Below are positions 26,545-36,737 of a stretch of 64,000 nucleotides of DNA, piece by piece. Made by a program: the position numbers and the translations under genes. Where the stretch lies: assembly GCA_011391075.1 (NCBI GenBank), contig JAABRF010000006.1, forward strand, positions 1-64,000, written 5' to 3'. The first letter of the stretch is position 1; each line of letters opens with the position of its first letter. Source of the DNA: Flavobacteriia bacterium. GTDB taxonomy: Bacteria; Bacteroidota; Bacteroidia; Flavobacteriales; Flavobacteriaceae. Below the pieces are notes generated by a model. It was not told the origin of the DNA and did no database searches. It saw only the letters and a program-made list of their open reading frames with translations.

Positions 26545-26901
26545 TTAATCAATATTCTTTCTGATTAATAAATAATAATCATTTTCTAATTCCAAATAAC
26601 CTTGGTCATACACATAATAATAGATACTACCTGTTTTTGTGGTATAGGTTGAGGTGAAGAAATGGAAATCGAAGTTCTTATCAAATAATTTAAGTCGCGT
26701 TACTTTCGTTTTACCTGTTAAATTGAGTTCTGTGAGAATTTTGTAGTTTTTTTTCAATCGATTATTGGTGTTGCGAATCAAGTTTTTACTTTCAACACCA
26801 ACTTTATTATTGTGTACATTTCTACAATGATCACTGCAAAACTTCTTATCACTTCGCCCATAAAAGGGTTCACCACATTCCAAACATTTTCTTTGTGCCA
26901 T
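26545..26901 (-). CDS. Small zinc-finger protein
   Basis: This 118-residue protein starts with a treble-clef-like zinc site, KCLECGEPFYGR then KKFCSDHCRN, giving the ligand pattern CxxC...CxxxC. A basic helical stretch (NNRLKKNYKILTEL) and a C-terminal beta-rich part follow (FDFHFFTSTYTTKTGSIYYY). The ATG at 26901 is chosen over an in-frame TTG at 26913. The finger resembles DUF2116-type zinc ribbons found in bacterial DNA-associated proteins, but no specific role can be given. Confidence 0.7.
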   Translation of the reverse strand: MAQRKCLECGEPFYGRSDKKFCSDHCRNVHNNKVGVESKNLIRNTNNRLKKNYKILTELNLTGKTKVTRLKLFDKNFDFHFFTSTYTTKTGSIYYYVYDQGYLELENDYYLLIRKNID

Positions 26902-27003
26902 AACTTTAAACAAATTTTATTATTGAAAATAGAATTATAAAGTATTAACTATAAGCAAAGTTAATAAACTTTTATTAGCAATCACAAAACACCCGAATGG
27001 TAT

Positions 27004-27037
27004 AAAAAGAAAAACGTTCCGATTAAAAATCAGAACG
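27004..27037 (-). terminator. Terminator of the candidate small RNA
   Basis: On the minus strand a 9-bp stem (27037-27029 with 27023-27015, loop TTTTA) is followed by TTTTCTTTTTA. It would also end read-through from aspS. Confidence 0.75.
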
Positions 27038-27090
27038 CCTTCTTATTTACCCCCTTAGGATAAGCTAGCACTTACCCTTCTTCATAGACT
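27004..27090 (-). ncRNA. Candidate small RNA downstream of aspS
   Basis: An ~85-nt transcript is predicted on the minus strand. It begins just after a TATATTTG box and contains stem-loop GGGTAAG/CTTATCC (27071-27077 with 27058-27064, loop TGCTAG). It ends in the stem CGTTCTGAT/ATCGGAACG (27015-27037) followed by T5. Each stem contains one G-U pair on the minus strand that would be an A-C mismatch on the plus strand, which fixes the orientation. No open reading frame of note lies inside. The RNA could be an independent small RNA or, less likely, part of the aspS 3' region. Confidence 0.55.
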
Positions 27091-27093
27091 ATG

Positions 27094-27125
27094 CAAATAT
27101 AATTAAAAAAATAGTTTTACTACAA
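27094..27125 (-). promoter_or_regulatory. Promoter of the candidate small RNA
   Basis: Minus strand: TTG at 27125-27123 and TATATTTG at 27101-27094, 21 bases apart, match the Bacteroidota promoter. There is no start codon for a gene close downstream. Confidence 0.6.
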
Positions 27126-27272
27126 TTACACTTCAGTTTTTTAATTGAATTTTACATATAATAAATGTATTATAAAATCAATAAAACCATAACTGACTGT
27201 TTTTTCGTTTGTTAAATGTTTATTAGATTAATTATTAAAAAGTAAGCGTAGAAAATATTCTACAATATAACA

Positions 27273-29027
27273 TTAGGATATGGGTTTAATATCCAAGAAA
27301 AGTTCATTTAACTGTGAGGTATCAATAGCAGAAGGCGCATCAATCATCACATCTCTTCCTGAATTATTTTTAGGAAATGCGATAAAATCACGGATGGTTT
27401 CTTGTCCTCCTAATATAGCTACCAATCTATCCAATCCGAAAGCTAATCCTCCGTGTGGAGGTGCACCAAATTGGAATGCATTCATTAAAAAACCAAATTG
27501 ATTTTGGGCTTCTTCTTTGGTAAACCCTAATAAATCAAACATCTGAGATTGGGTTTCTTTATCGTGAATACGAATAGAACCACCACCTATTTCATTACCA
27601 TTCAACACCATATCATAAGCATTAGCTCTTACTTTTCCGGGATCTGTACTCAATAAATGCAAATCTTCAGGTTTGGGTGAAGTGAAAGGATGATGCATAG
27701 CATGGTATCTCCCCGATTCTTCATCCCATTCCAATAATGGAAAATCAACTACCCATAAAGGTGCAAATTCATTCGGCTTTCTCAAGCCAAGTGAAGTTGC
27801 CATATGCATGCGTAAAATACTCAATTGAGTACGGGTTTTTGCTTCATTTCCAGCCAATATTAGAAATAAATCTCCTTTTTCGGCGCCCAATTTTTCTGCC
27901 CATAATTTTAATTGATCTTCAGTAAAAAACTTATCTACAGATGATTTTAGGGTTCCATCCATATTGTATCTCACATAAATCAACCCTGAAGCTCCTACTT
28001 GCGGACGTTTTACAAATTCGGTCAGTTCATCTATTTGTTTACGAGTATATTCACTACAACCAGGTGCAGCGATTCCCACTACCAATTCGGCATTATCAAA
28101 AACACTGAATCCTTTATTTTGAGTGAGGTCAGTCAGTTCACCAAACTTCATCCCAAATCGAATGTCGGGTTTGTCGTTTCCATAAGTTTTCATGGCTTCT
28201 TCATAGGTCATTCTTGGAAATTGAGCTACCTCGACACCTTTGATTTCTTTCAATAAATGTCGGGTTAAACCTTCAAAAGTATTCAGGATATCTTCTTGCC
28301 TTACAAAGGCCATTTCACAATCTATCTGCGTAAATTCGGGTTGACGGTCGGCTCGTAAATCTTCATCTCGGAAACATTTTACAATTTGATAATACTTATC
28401 CATACCGGCTACCATAAGCAATTGCTTGAAAGTTTGAGGTGATTGTGGTAAAGCATAAAATTGTCCGGGATTCATACGAGAAGGCACGACGAAATCGCGT
28501 GCTCCTTCGGGTGTTGATTTTATCAAATAAGGTGTTTCAACATCTATAAATCCATGTTCTGATAAGTATTTTCGAACTTCCAAGGATACTTTATGTCTGA
28601 AAATCAGGTTTTCTCTAACCGGATTTCTACGAATATCGAGATAACGGTATTGCATGCGTAATTCATCACCACCATCGGTTTCATCTTCAATAGTAAAAGG
28701 TGGTGTTAAAGCTGCATTGAGAATTTTAAGTTCTGTGACCAGTATTTCAATGTCTCCGGTAGGAATATTTTTATTTTTGGCTTCTCTTTCAATGACAGTG
28801 CCGGTGATTTGAACGACAAATTCACGGCCCAATTGACGTGCTTTTTCCATCAATTCTTTGCTGCTGCGATTTTCGTCAAGCAACAATTGGGTAATTCCAT
28901 ATCTGTCTCGAACATCAATCCACATCATAAATCCTTTATCCCTAACTTTTTGTACCCATCCTGAAAGAGTAACTGTTTGATTGACATGTGTTAATCTCAA
29001 TTCACCATTGGTGTGCGTTCTGTACAT
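27273..29027 (-). CDS. aspS: Aspartyl-tRNA synthetase
   Basis: This 584-residue class IIb synthetase has the N-terminal OB-fold anticodon-binding domain ([10 protein letters not shown] through about 135), the catalytic core with motif 2 [18 protein letters not shown], a GAD-type insertion (about 285-410) and motif 3 [10 protein letters not shown] near the C-terminus. Length and the insertion are those of bacterial AspRS. The ATG at 29027 is preferred over an upstream in-frame TTG at 29051: a consensus -7 box sits at 29049-29056, so transcription would begin after the TTG. The gene is monocistronic. Confidence 0.96.
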   Translation of the reverse strand: MYRTHTNGELRLTHVNQTVTLSGWVQKVRDKGFMMWIDVRDRYGITQLLLDENRSSKELMEKARQLGREFVVQITGTVIEREAKNKNIPTGDIEILVTELKILNAALTPPFTIEDETDGGDELRMQYRYLDIRRNPVRENLIFRHKVSLEVRKYLSEHGFIDVETPYLIKSTPEGARDFVVPSRMNPGQFYALPQSPQTFKQLLMVAGMDKYYQIVKCFRDEDLRADRQPEFTQIDCEMAFVRQEDILNTFEGLTRHLLKEIKGVEVAQFPRMTYEEAMKTYGNDKPDIRFGMKFGELTDLTQNKGFSVFDNAELVVGIAAPGCSEYTRKQIDELTEFVKRPQVGASGLIYVRYNMDGTLKSSVDKFFTEDQLKLWAEKLGAEKGDLFLILAGNEAKTRTQLSILRMHMATSLGLRKPNEFAPLWVVDFPLLEWDEESGRYHAMHHPFTSPKPEDLHLLSTDPGKVRANAYDMVLNGNEIGGGSIRIHDKETQSQMFDLLGFTKEEAQNQFGFLMNAFQFGAPPHGGLAFGLDRLVAILGGQETIRDFIAFPKNNSGRDVMIDAPSAIDTSQLNELFLDIKPIS

Positions 29028-29048
29028 TTTAAATAATTTTATAAGTTG

Positions 29049-29079
29049 CAAACTTAAGACAATTTTAGTTTTGTAGCAA
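29049..29079 (-). promoter_or_regulatory. Promoter of aspS
   Basis: Minus strand: TTG (29079-29077), 20 bases, then TAAGTTTG (29056-29049). The predicted leader is about 17 nt to the ATG at 29027, which rules out the upstream TTG as start. Confidence 0.65.
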
Positions 29080-29168
29080 TTTTTATAGTTAGCAGAATAA
29101 AGCTGTCTTTATATTTAATTTCAAAGATTCATTTAAGGTGTTAAAATGTAAATATGAAAGTAGCTAGG

Positions 29169-29684
29169 CTAGGTCTTAATAATTTTTGGAATTTGGGTTT
29201 TTTCTGTGTCCTTTTTGGCTTCAATTACTGATTTGATATCTTCATTGGGAACTGTTACCGATAAAACATAATGCTTGATTTTCCATCCATTTTCAGTGAG
29301 AACCAATACACCGCTTCCTCGACTTAATCCCATCCAGGTATCCAAAACCTCATCAAACCAAGCCATTTTACCCGATGCATCAAAATATATATTTCTTTGC
29401 AAGGTTTTGAAATCCCAAGTTTGCTTTTTATCAAAATAAGGCTTGCTAAATGCCATAAATTGTTGCTTGTTCCATACTTCTAAAGCATCTGTTCCTACAA
29501 AAACAGCGTCATCTGTCATCTTTTCAAAATAAGCATCATATTTAAAATTAGCTACATCTTGATGCCATGTGTCTAGTAAATTGTTTACGCTTTGTTTATC
29601 CGTTTGTAGTACTTTAACAGGAGTTACACAACTCATTGTTAAAGAAATTAATAGAAAAAAATACATATTGTTTTTTAAACCCAT
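29169..29684 (-). CDS. SnoaL/NTF2-like lipoprotein
   Basis: This 171-residue protein has a lipoprotein signal (LLISLTMSC, Cys at about 19) followed by an NTF2-like fold of the SnoaL/DUF4440 type: a helical start with LLDTWHQDVANFKYDAYFEKMTDDAVFVGTD, then beta strands with TENGWKIKHYVLS. Such domains bind small ligands or act as simple enzymes; the partner is unknown. It lies downstream of the Porin_10 gene on the same strand (61 bases) and could be co-transcribed with it. Confidence 0.8.
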   Translation of the reverse strand: MGLKNNMYFFLLISLTMSCVTPVKVLQTDKQSVNNLLDTWHQDVANFKYDAYFEKMTDDAVFVGTDALEVWNKQQFMAFSKPYFDKKQTWDFKTLQRNIYFDASGKMAWFDEVLDTWMGLSRGSGVLVLTENGWKIKHYVLSVTVPNEDIKSVIEAKKDTEKTQIPKIIKT

Positions 29685-29745
29685 TATAATAGAATTACTT
29701 TAAGCTACTTTAAACTTTAAAAAATAAAAAAAAACTTGGTAAAGG

Positions 29746-31713
29746 TTATATAAAGAAATTCCAAACCATTCCAAATCTAATGGTAAAATCTCTATAAGGC
29801 TGAGTTGGTGTTACTAAATATTTACCAGGGTCCCAAAGTGAATTTAGATTTTCTAACTTGAAAAATAATCTAGCTCTTTGGACTCTGGCATTGGCAAAAA
29901 ATTCCAACAATGGATAATTTCCTATTTGGGTTTGATTTTGAAGGACAAACTCATTTATTAAAGGATTAAACTCGTCGGCATAATACTCAGTAAAATACTT
30001 CAGCGTAATTCCAGTTTGTAAATACAATGGTTTACGCTTGAAAACATCGCTACTGAAATACAAGGTGTGTTCCGTTACAAATTCAGGAACGTGAAACACA
30101 TCGTCTCCTTGTGTCACTTTTTGATACATTGCAGTATTATCCAAAGCCCATTTTCTCCATTTCAATTCCTTGTGTGCTTTTACTTTGAGATAGGTTAAAA
30201 TATTACCGTATTGTTGAGGATAAGAACTTTCATCAAAATAAGTATAAAAATCTTTTTGAATGAGGTTTACTTCAGCATCAAGTAATTTGTCAGAAATTAA
30301 TTCAAACCCAAGAAATCGAGTGTGTTCATTTTCCAATTGTGGAGCCCAGTTGTAATTCACGTATGCGCTTTGATAGAGTTGAGACGTGAAATTGGGCGCC
30401 TGAGATTTAATTAAGAGTGTAGCTTTCAAAGTAAATAAACTATCTTTACTAAAAATAGCGGTGCTTTTAAGGTAATGTCCTTTTAAATCACCTTCCAATA
30501 CCTGACCAGCCTCCGATTGCAAACTAAAAGTCTTAAAACTAGCATCCCAACGAGTATGAAATGTAATGTTATGTCCATTGAGTCTTGCGGGAATAGTCTG
30601 ATTATCTAAAAAAAGAACAGAATTATACCCATAATCAAACGTAGAATATTGGGCTTTAGCCCTTAATTTTCCCAACACCCAAGGTGTTTTCAATTCCACA
30701 AAAGCACCATGATCAGTTCTAAAAAAGGCTGTGCTGTCTGATACAGCCGTTTGATAGGATGTGCCAAATAAGGCATTGGCTCTACCTTGTGAAAAGGTGT
30801 AAAACTCTCTTTTATGAACGAACTCTTGTCCTATTTGTAAATATGATTCTTGTTTTTGAACGGAATCTTTCGGGTGATACCACAAATTATAGCCGTGTTC
30901 TAGATAATAGCGTCGGGTTTTAAGTCTGCTTTCAGCATCAATAAATTGCGTTTCCAATCTTTCTCTATCTTGAAACTCCTCATCATCAATCGCATAATAC
31001 GCTAGTGACTCAATTGTCAAACCACCATTCTCTTGATTCAATAAATTTTGACCGGCATAATGTGTCCTCATCACATACCGATTTGATTTCCCTGTATAAG
31101 ATGCCGTCAATCTAAAATTTTGGTGACTTGATAAAGCGTTCCGATAATTACCTAAAGACCTTAAACCTTTGTAAGCAACAGATATATTGAGTTGTGGATT
31201 TACATTGGCTGTTAGAAGAGAATTCAAAACGTGACCTTGTTGAATCGCTGTGTGGAAAAACAACTCGGTTGTAGGAGTTGGAACTCGATAATAGTCTATA
31301 TCTTCTGTTTTAAAAAAATTGAATTGTTTGGCTTTAACTCCGATTTCAGGAAAAATATCTGAAGAAGAAAAGTCATATGCCAAACGATTAAAGGTTTGTC
31401 CGACATTATGTAAAGGTAATAATTCAAAGTTGTTTTTACGAATGTAGTTGTATACTCTTTCCTTTTGTATGGAAAGGGTTGTGTCTACAATTGTAGTATC
31501 CTTTAAGAATGAAATAATTCTATAATCGGTATAATGGGTTTTTCCATCCAATTCAATAGTAACTTCATCCATTGTTCCATTATTTATGGAATCATTCAAC
31601 ATTCTTCCGCTCGTCAAAGCATCGGTTCTTACAGCCTTTTCGCCTAATTTGACCTGAGCCAAAACCGGAAAACTCAACATTAACAGAAATAATAAGATAC
31701 TGTAATTACGCAT
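29746..31713 (-). CDS. Porin_10-like outer-membrane protein
   Basis: This 655-residue protein has a signal peptide ending near VLAQ and a long beta-rich chain of alternating polar and aromatic residues (LYFSSDVFKRKPLYLQTGI, YRDFTIRFGMVWNFFI), ending in a hydrophobic C-terminal strand typical of barrels. It matches the Bacteroidota putative-porin family (Porin_10), whose N-terminal region contains the DYYRVPTPTTELFF element seen here near residue 140. It is probably a porin-like channel of unknown substrate. Confidence 0.82.
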   Translation of the reverse strand: MRNYSILLFLLMLSFPVLAQVKLGEKAVRTDALTSGRMLNDSINNGTMDEVTIELDGKTHYTDYRIISFLKDTTIVDTTLSIQKERVYNYIRKNNFELLPLHNVGQTFNRLAYDFSSSDIFPEIGVKAKQFNFFKTEDIDYYRVPTPTTELFFHTAIQQGHVLNSLLTANVNPQLNISVAYKGLRSLGNYRNALSSHQNFRLTASYTGKSNRYVMRTHYAGQNLLNQENGGLTIESLAYYAIDDEEFQDRERLETQFIDAESRLKTRRYYLEHGYNLWYHPKDSVQKQESYLQIGQEFVHKREFYTFSQGRANALFGTSYQTAVSDSTAFFRTDHGAFVELKTPWVLGKLRAKAQYSTFDYGYNSVLFLDNQTIPARLNGHNITFHTRWDASFKTFSLQSEAGQVLEGDLKGHYLKSTAIFSKDSLFTLKATLLIKSQAPNFTSQLYQSAYVNYNWAPQLENEHTRFLGFELISDKLLDAEVNLIQKDFYTYFDESSYPQQYGNILTYLKVKAHKELKWRKWALDNTAMYQKVTQGDDVFHVPEFVTEHTLYFSSDVFKRKPLYLQTGITLKYFTEYYADEFNPLINEFVLQNQTQIGNYPLLEFFANARVQRARLFFKLENLNSLWDPGKYLVTPTQPYRDFTIRFGMVWNFFI

Positions 31714-31866
31714 AAGAAATTAATGAAAAATGGTTTAAACCCATATTAATAATCCGCAAAAGTAAACAGATTAAGTATGAAAACAGAATTTAAAGATTTG
31801 AAATTGACTAAATTTAACTTAAAATTGCTTTATATTTCAGTAATTTGTCATTTGACTCACTAAAAC

Positions 31867-32466
31867 ATGTTGCAACTACAATTAAATACAGGTTTATTGG
31901 AAGCTGGCACTGATGAAGCCGGTAGAGGTTGTTTGGCCGGACCAGTTGTAGCAGCTGCTGTAATTTTACCTTCCAACTTTTCCAATACACTTTTAACCGA
32001 TTCAAAACAACTTTCAGAAAAACATCGCAATGAGTTGAGAATCATCATAGAAAAAGAGGCTATTGCTTATGCAGTTTCATTCGTATATCAAGGCGAAATA
32101 GATCGCATCAACATCCTGAGAGCTTCGATTACAGCCATGCACAGAGCTTTAGGATTGTTAAAGGTCATGCCCGAATTTATAGTCGTAGATGGCAATAAGT
32201 TTGTCCCTTATCAAAATATTCCCCATCAAACTGTGGTTAAAGGTGATGGAAAATATCTCAACATTGCTGCAGCATCGGTTTTAGCAAAGACCTATCGTGA
32301 TGCGTATATGTTGGACATTCACAATCAATTTCCTCAATACAATTGGCAACAAAACAAGGGTTATCCTACCAGTGAACACAGAAGAGCTATTCATTTAAAT
32401 GGGGCTTGCGAACATCATCGTCATACCTTCAAACTCTTGCCAGAACAACTCAAATTAGACCTATAA
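31867..32466 (+). CDS. rnhB: Ribonuclease HII
   Basis: This 199-residue type 2 RNase H has the family start GTDEAGRGCLAGPVVAAAV, with catalytic D16 and E17. VVDGNKF and the HNQFPQYNWQQNKGYPT segment supply the remaining acidic and substrate-binding residues. It removes ribonucleotides and RNA-DNA junctions from the genome. Length is normal. It is monocistronic, divergent from the Porin_10 gene and convergent with rseP, sharing a bidirectional terminator. Confidence 0.96.
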   Translation: MLQLQLNTGLLEAGTDEAGRGCLAGPVVAAAVILPSNFSNTLLTDSKQLSEKHRNELRIIIEKEAIAYAVSFVYQGEIDRINILRASITAMHRALGLLKVMPEFIVVDGNKFVPYQNIPHQTVVKGDGKYLNIAAASVLAKTYRDAYMLDIHNQFPQYNWQQNKGYPTSEHRRAIHLNGACEHHRHTFKLLPEQLKLDL

Positions 32467-32496
32467 AAAAACCCCGAAAAAATATTTCGGGGTTTT
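32465..32496. terminator. Bidirectional terminator between rnhB and rseP
   Basis: CCCCGAAA pairs with TTTCGGGG around ~6 bases, flanked by an A-run and T-run. It is usable for both convergent genes. Confidence 0.88.
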
Positions 32497-32518
32497 CAAT
32501 ACGGTGTGAAATTTATTT

Positions 32519-33856
32519 TTAAAACAAATCCTTAATCAGTTTATAAACGTCATTTCCATTGGCGTACAATATTAAGGTCATCAAAATAGCAAAACCTACT
32601 ATCTGCGCATATTCCAAAAACTTGTCACTTGGTTTCTTTCCGGTAAGCATTTCAAATACTACAAATAGTGCGTGTCCTCCATCCAATGCGGGAATAGGTA
32701 ATAAATTCATAAAGCCCAACATGATGGATAAAAATGCCGTTATAGCCCAAAAAGCCTGCCAACTCCAAGTAGATGGAAATATTTTCCCTATAGCTATAAA
32801 ACCACCCAATTCACCAGCTCCTTTTTTGGTAAACAAGTACTTAAATTGACCTAAAAAATCCTTGAATTTATCAATTGCAATTTGGTTTCCCCTAGAGATA
32901 CTTGCTCCAAAACTATACGCTTTATGTTCTTCAACGACGACACCAATGCTAAAGGCATTAACTCCTAATTGTGGTTTTTTTGCTTTTTTATCGAGTTTTT
33001 TAGGTTGAGCATTAATTGCTAAAGTATCTATTCCTCTTAATAAAGTAATGCGGGCTGGAGTAGAATCTATCAATTTTGTAAATTCGTGCCAATAGACAAC
33101 TTTTTTACCATTAACACTGAGCACTTTGTCTCCTACTTTAAGACCTGATTTTAATGCTGGTGAATTCGGTATAATGGTATCAATAACGGCATAATCTCTT
33201 ATTTCAAATGGATACATAACCCCATTTTTCCACATAATTTTTCCGATGTCTTCAGGTAATTGTACCGTTTCAATTTTCCCGTCTTCGTGCTTTACTGTAA
33301 TGCTATTTACTGTCCGTAAAAATAAAGATTTATTGATATCCAACACGTTGAATGGTTCAACTCCGTTGACTTTTAATATTTTGTCGCCATCTTTAAAGCC
33401 ATATTCTTTAAATGTATCTGAAACAGAAAAGCCCATACTTACTCCTTCAGGTTTTACATATTTTTCACCCCAGACGTATACTATCATGATGTAAATCAAA
33501 ATTCCTAAGATAAAATTGACTGTAACACCACCCAACATGATTATCAAGCGTTGCCAAGCCGGTTTTGATCTAAACTCATAGGGTTGAGGCTCTTGTTTCA
33601 TTTGCTCCTTATCCATACTTTCATCGATCATTCCCGAAATCTTGACATATCCACCTAAAGGTAGCCATCCTATTCCATATTCAGTATCTCCTTTTTTGAA
33701 AGAAAAAAGTTTTTTACCCCAAGCATCAAAAAACAAATAAAATTTTTCAACTCTTGTTTTAAAAATTCGGGCTGCTATATAATGTCCCATTTCATGCAAT
33801 ACTATTAAAAGAGATAAGCTTAGAAGAAATTGGGCAACTTTGATTAATATTTCCAT
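32519..33856 (-). CDS. rseP: Site-2 intramembrane metalloprotease
   Basis: This 445-residue M50 protease has zinc motif HEMGH at residues 21-25 in the first helix and the second metal-ligand motif NLLPIPALDGGH in the third conserved helix. Two PDZ-like regions lie between (around 130-200 and 205-280). RseP-type enzymes cleave single-pass membrane proteins, for example anti-sigma factors and signal-peptide remnants. Size and domain order match RseP. In many bacteria it is next to dxr; here it stands alone between rnhB and the M1 peptidase gene. Confidence 0.94.
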   Translation of the reverse strand: MEILIKVAQFLLSLSLLIVLHEMGHYIAARIFKTRVEKFYLFFDAWGKKLFSFKKGDTEYGIGWLPLGGYVKISGMIDESMDKEQMKQEPQPYEFRSKPAWQRLIIMLGGVTVNFILGILIYIMIVYVWGEKYVKPEGVSMGFSVSDTFKEYGFKDGDKILKVNGVEPFNVLDINKSLFLRTVNSITVKHEDGKIETVQLPEDIGKIMWKNGVMYPFEIRDYAVIDTIIPNSPALKSGLKVGDKVLSVNGKKVVYWHEFTKLIDSTPARITLLRGIDTLAINAQPKKLDKKAKKPQLGVNAFSIGVVVEEHKAYSFGASISRGNQIAIDKFKDFLGQFKYLFTKKGAGELGGFIAIGKIFPSTWSWQAFWAITAFLSIMLGFMNLLPIPALDGGHALFVVFEMLTGKKPSDKFLEYAQIVGFAILMTLILYANGNDVYKLIKDLF

Positions 33857-33996
33857 TTTTTATAAGGTATAATAATGACAGTTTTGACTGAACATTGAAG
33901 ATGTCGTACTAATTTATTTTAATTAAAGAGCGCAAACCTAAGGAAATTCGAGCGAACTCACAACTAACTTGATTTTACTTTAACATTCTCTTATAA

Positions 33997-35925
33997 TTAC
34001 TCTTTCAGAATGGTTTTATATAATATTCCTTTCTCAGTTTTTACTTGGAGCATAAAAGTTCCAGTGGGAAATGAACTCATTTCAATGAATAGATTTTGAG
34101 CATTTTGATGCAATAACAATTGTCCATTGGAATTAAAAAGTGAAATTTCTTTCAATTCGATTCCATTCGCGGTTTGGATCTGAATGAAACCGGATGTGGG
34201 GTTTGGAAACACAACCAAATCATTGTCTTCTTCATCCAATACATCTAAAACAACGGTATTATTTTTGGATATTAATTCTAAATCAGGGTCTATTTCAATT
34301 TGTGAAATGGTAAAACTCACGGGTTGTGTAAACAATTGTCCGTTTGAAGTATGTTCAAGTCGTAACCACTGAATTTCTCCACCTGTACCGGTAATTTTAA
34401 TAGGTAAAGGCATTTCATAAAATGACACCGATGGATTTGATTGTGTTTGATTAACAACAATAAATACTTGTCCTGCAGATTGACTCCATTGCAATTGATA
34501 ACTAGGATAGCCTTGTCCCATAAACCAATCGGCAAAAAATTCATCCAAGTCCATACCACTTTGGGCTTCAAAATGGTTTTGAAGATCAATTGTTCTAGCG
34601 TAACCATAAGCTAAATTTGGATCCGATAAATAATTTTTTATAGATTGGAAAAATTGTGTATTTCCTAGTTTATATCGCAACATATTCAACACCATTGAAC
34701 CTTTATTATAACTCAACCTTCCATCAAAAATACGGTTCACACTTGTTGTATCGGTACAAAAAACCGATCCACCTGTTGATCCAGTAATATTTGAAATCTT
34801 ACCACTTCGCCAGCTTTTAAAAGCATTACTTCCATCCAACGCTTCAATAGTCAAACCTTCACAATAGGTAGCAAATCCTTCATTGAGCCAAATATCTTCC
34901 CAAGAACCACAAGTAATTTTATCCCCAAACCATTGGTGTGCTAATTCATGAGCGATTAGAGATCTTCCAAAATTAACCATAAAGCTCATCGTAGTGTGCT
35001 CCATGCCGCCGCCCCAAGGAAACTGTGCGTGTCCGTATTTTTCATCAGCATATGGATACACTTCAAATAAATCACCATATAATTCGATTAAATCTGCTGT
35101 AATAGGAGTGTTACTTTGGGCTGTTGTTAAACCCTCAGGATAAACGTAATTTAATATTGGAATAGCCTGTGGAGTACCTTCATAAGCCCAATTTGTATAA
35201 GCTACATAGTTAGTAATCGAAAAAGCAATCAAATAGGCAGGAATAGGATAGTTATGTCTCCAATGTGTAATTTTATTTGCTCCTGAAATAGTTTCTGAAA
35301 TTAAAACCCCATTGGATGCTGTTTTGTATTCTGTGGAACCCGAATAATATCGTGGATGTGTAACAATAATATCTACTGAATCAGCTTTGTCATTTAAATC
35401 TTGTTTACAAGGCCACCAATACATGGCGCCATAGGGTTCGCTTAAACTCCAAACAATAGGAACTGAATTGTGAGTAGATTGATTGAAATAACCAAATCCA
35501 CCAGATGCAGGTATTCCGGAGTAAGTAATTGATAAAGAGTCTAATACGCCTATAGACTGAGTTGATGGTAAAGTAATGACCAGTTCGTCATTACTATGGG
35601 TAAAACTCAGGTTCGTTGTTCTCTGTCTAACTTGAGATACTGACATATTATCCTTTAAATCGAAAGTTACGGTATTCATCGGTGATTTTGCTTTCCAATA
35701 AGTCGTAACGACTCCAGCGATAGAGGTAGTGGTGACATTGGGATTTATGGTCCATTCCAATCTATGGTAAGTGATGTCATAATTGGAGGTATTGGGATTT
35801 ATAATTAGACTTTGGTTCCAATTGGTCGTTTTGTTAGCCGCACAAATAGGCCCTGCAGAATCAATATCTTGAGCCAAAACCTGTTGAAAAACAAATATTA
35901 GAATGAAAACAAAAACTGATTTCAT
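33997..35925 (-). CDS. M1-family aminopeptidase with T9SS sorting domain
   Basis: This 642-residue secreted metallopeptidase has a signal peptide ending near VLAQ and an M1 N-terminal beta domain. The zinc site is HELAHQWFG (near 325) with the third ligand in WLNEGFATYCE, and a C-terminal ~75-residue type A sorting domain starts at VFPNPTSGFIQIQ and ends KTILKE. The GAMEN-like exopeptidase motif is present as WGGGMEHTTM. The sorting domain directs export through the type IX secretion system to the cell surface. The ATG at 35925 is chosen because the upstream in-frame TTG at 35955 would break the signal peptide. Confidence 0.94.
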   Translation of the reverse strand: MKSVFVFILIFVFQQVLAQDIDSAGPICAANKTTNWNQSLIINPNTSNYDITYHRLEWTINPNVTTTSIAGVVTTYWKAKSPMNTVTFDLKDNMSVSQVRQRTTNLSFTHSNDELVITLPSTQSIGVLDSLSITYSGIPASGGFGYFNQSTHNSVPIVWSLSEPYGAMYWWPCKQDLNDKADSVDIIVTHPRYYSGSTEYKTASNGVLISETISGANKITHWRHNYPIPAYLIAFSITNYVAYTNWAYEGTPQAIPILNYVYPEGLTTAQSNTPITADLIELYGDLFEVYPYADEKYGHAQFPWGGGMEHTTMSFMVNFGRSLIAHELAHQWFGDKITCGSWEDIWLNEGFATYCEGLTIEALDGSNAFKSWRSGKISNITGSTGGSVFCTDTTSVNRIFDGRLSYNKGSMVLNMLRYKLGNTQFFQSIKNYLSDPNLAYGYARTIDLQNHFEAQSGMDLDEFFADWFMGQGYPSYQLQWSQSAGQVFIVVNQTQSNPSVSFYEMPLPIKITGTGGEIQWLRLEHTSNGQLFTQPVSFTISQIEIDPDLELISKNNTVVLDVLDEEDNDLVVFPNPTSGFIQIQTANGIELKEISLFNSNGQLLLHQNAQNLFIEMSSFPTGTFMLQVKTEKGILYKTILKE

Positions 35926-36064
35926 ATTCTTAAATTTAAAGTTATAATTATTCAAAAAAAATACTCATATTAACTTCTAATACTACTATTTGGTAAAAAA
36001 GAATTAATTTTACCTCGTATTAGAGTTGGTAAATATCGGATAATAATTCTCAAAAGTATTAAAA

Positions 36065-36733
36065 ATGAATAAGTCAGAAAAAAAAACCTCAATTTTTTCA
36101 TTAATAATTTTACTAATTTTAGCTTTAGCATTAGTTTTCTTTGTCTATAAATTTCTCACGCCTCAAAAAAAATTACCCGTGTACAATCCACAGGATATGA
36201 ATCCCGACTTGGTCGACAGTACGCTTCAGAATAAAGGTAAAGGACATAAAATTGCTGATTTCAAACTAATCAATCAAAATGGAGAAATAATTACACAAGA
36301 AAACTACAAGGGTAAAATCTATGTAGCCGACTTCTTTTTTACCCGTTGTACCACGATTTGCCCGGTCATGACGTCCAACATGAAAGATGTGCAAGATGCT
36401 TTCATCGACAATGACAAAGTTCTTTTTTTATCCCACTCTGTAACACCTGAAATGGATAGTGTATCTGTCTTAAGGGCTTATGCAGATGTCAAAGGGGTAA
36501 TAGATGGTAAATGGAACATAACTACCGGCGATAAAAAACATATTTATGCCTTAGCTCGAAAATCTTATTTTGCCGTTTTGGATGAAGGAGATGGTGGTTT
36601 GCAGGATTTTGTTCATACAGAAAATTTCACTTTAATTGACCCAAAAGGACGAATCAGAGGAACGTATGACGGTACTGATAAGGCTGAGATACAAAGATTA
36701 ATAGCTGACATCAGAATATTACTAAAAGAATAG
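36065..36733 (+). CDS. SCO1/SenC family copper-thioredoxin-like protein
   Basis: This 222-residue protein has an N-terminal membrane anchor (about 10-30) and a thioredoxin-fold SCO domain. The copper-binding cysteines are C95 and C99 in TRCTTICP, with the partner histidine H184 in DFVHTENF. SCO proteins deliver copper to, or reduce thiols of, the CuA site of cytochrome c oxidase on the outer face of the inner membrane. It is convergent with plsC, with only 4 bases between stops. Confidence 0.92.
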   Translation: MNKSEKKTSIFSLIILLILALALVFFVYKFLTPQKKLPVYNPQDMNPDLVDSTLQNKGKGHKIADFKLINQNGEIITQENYKGKIYVADFFFTRCTTICPVMTSNMKDVQDAFIDNDKVLFLSHSVTPEMDSVSVLRAYADVKGVIDGKWNITTGDKKHIYALARKSYFAVLDEGDGGLQDFVHTENFTLIDPKGRIRGTYDGTDKAEIQRLIADIRILLKE

Positions 36734-36737
36734 TTTT

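Larger units (their letters stand above)
26902..27272. other. Intergenic region holding a candidate small RNA
   Basis: The 371 bases between the zinc-finger gene and aspS contain no protein gene. On the minus strand they hold a complete small-RNA unit, described separately: promoter 27094-27125, two stem-loops and a terminator. The remainder is AT-rich without clear structure. Confidence 0.6.

Noticed and set aside
27273-29051. AspS start at TTG 29051
   Set aside because: It overlaps the -7 box (29049-29056); translation should begin at ATG 29027.
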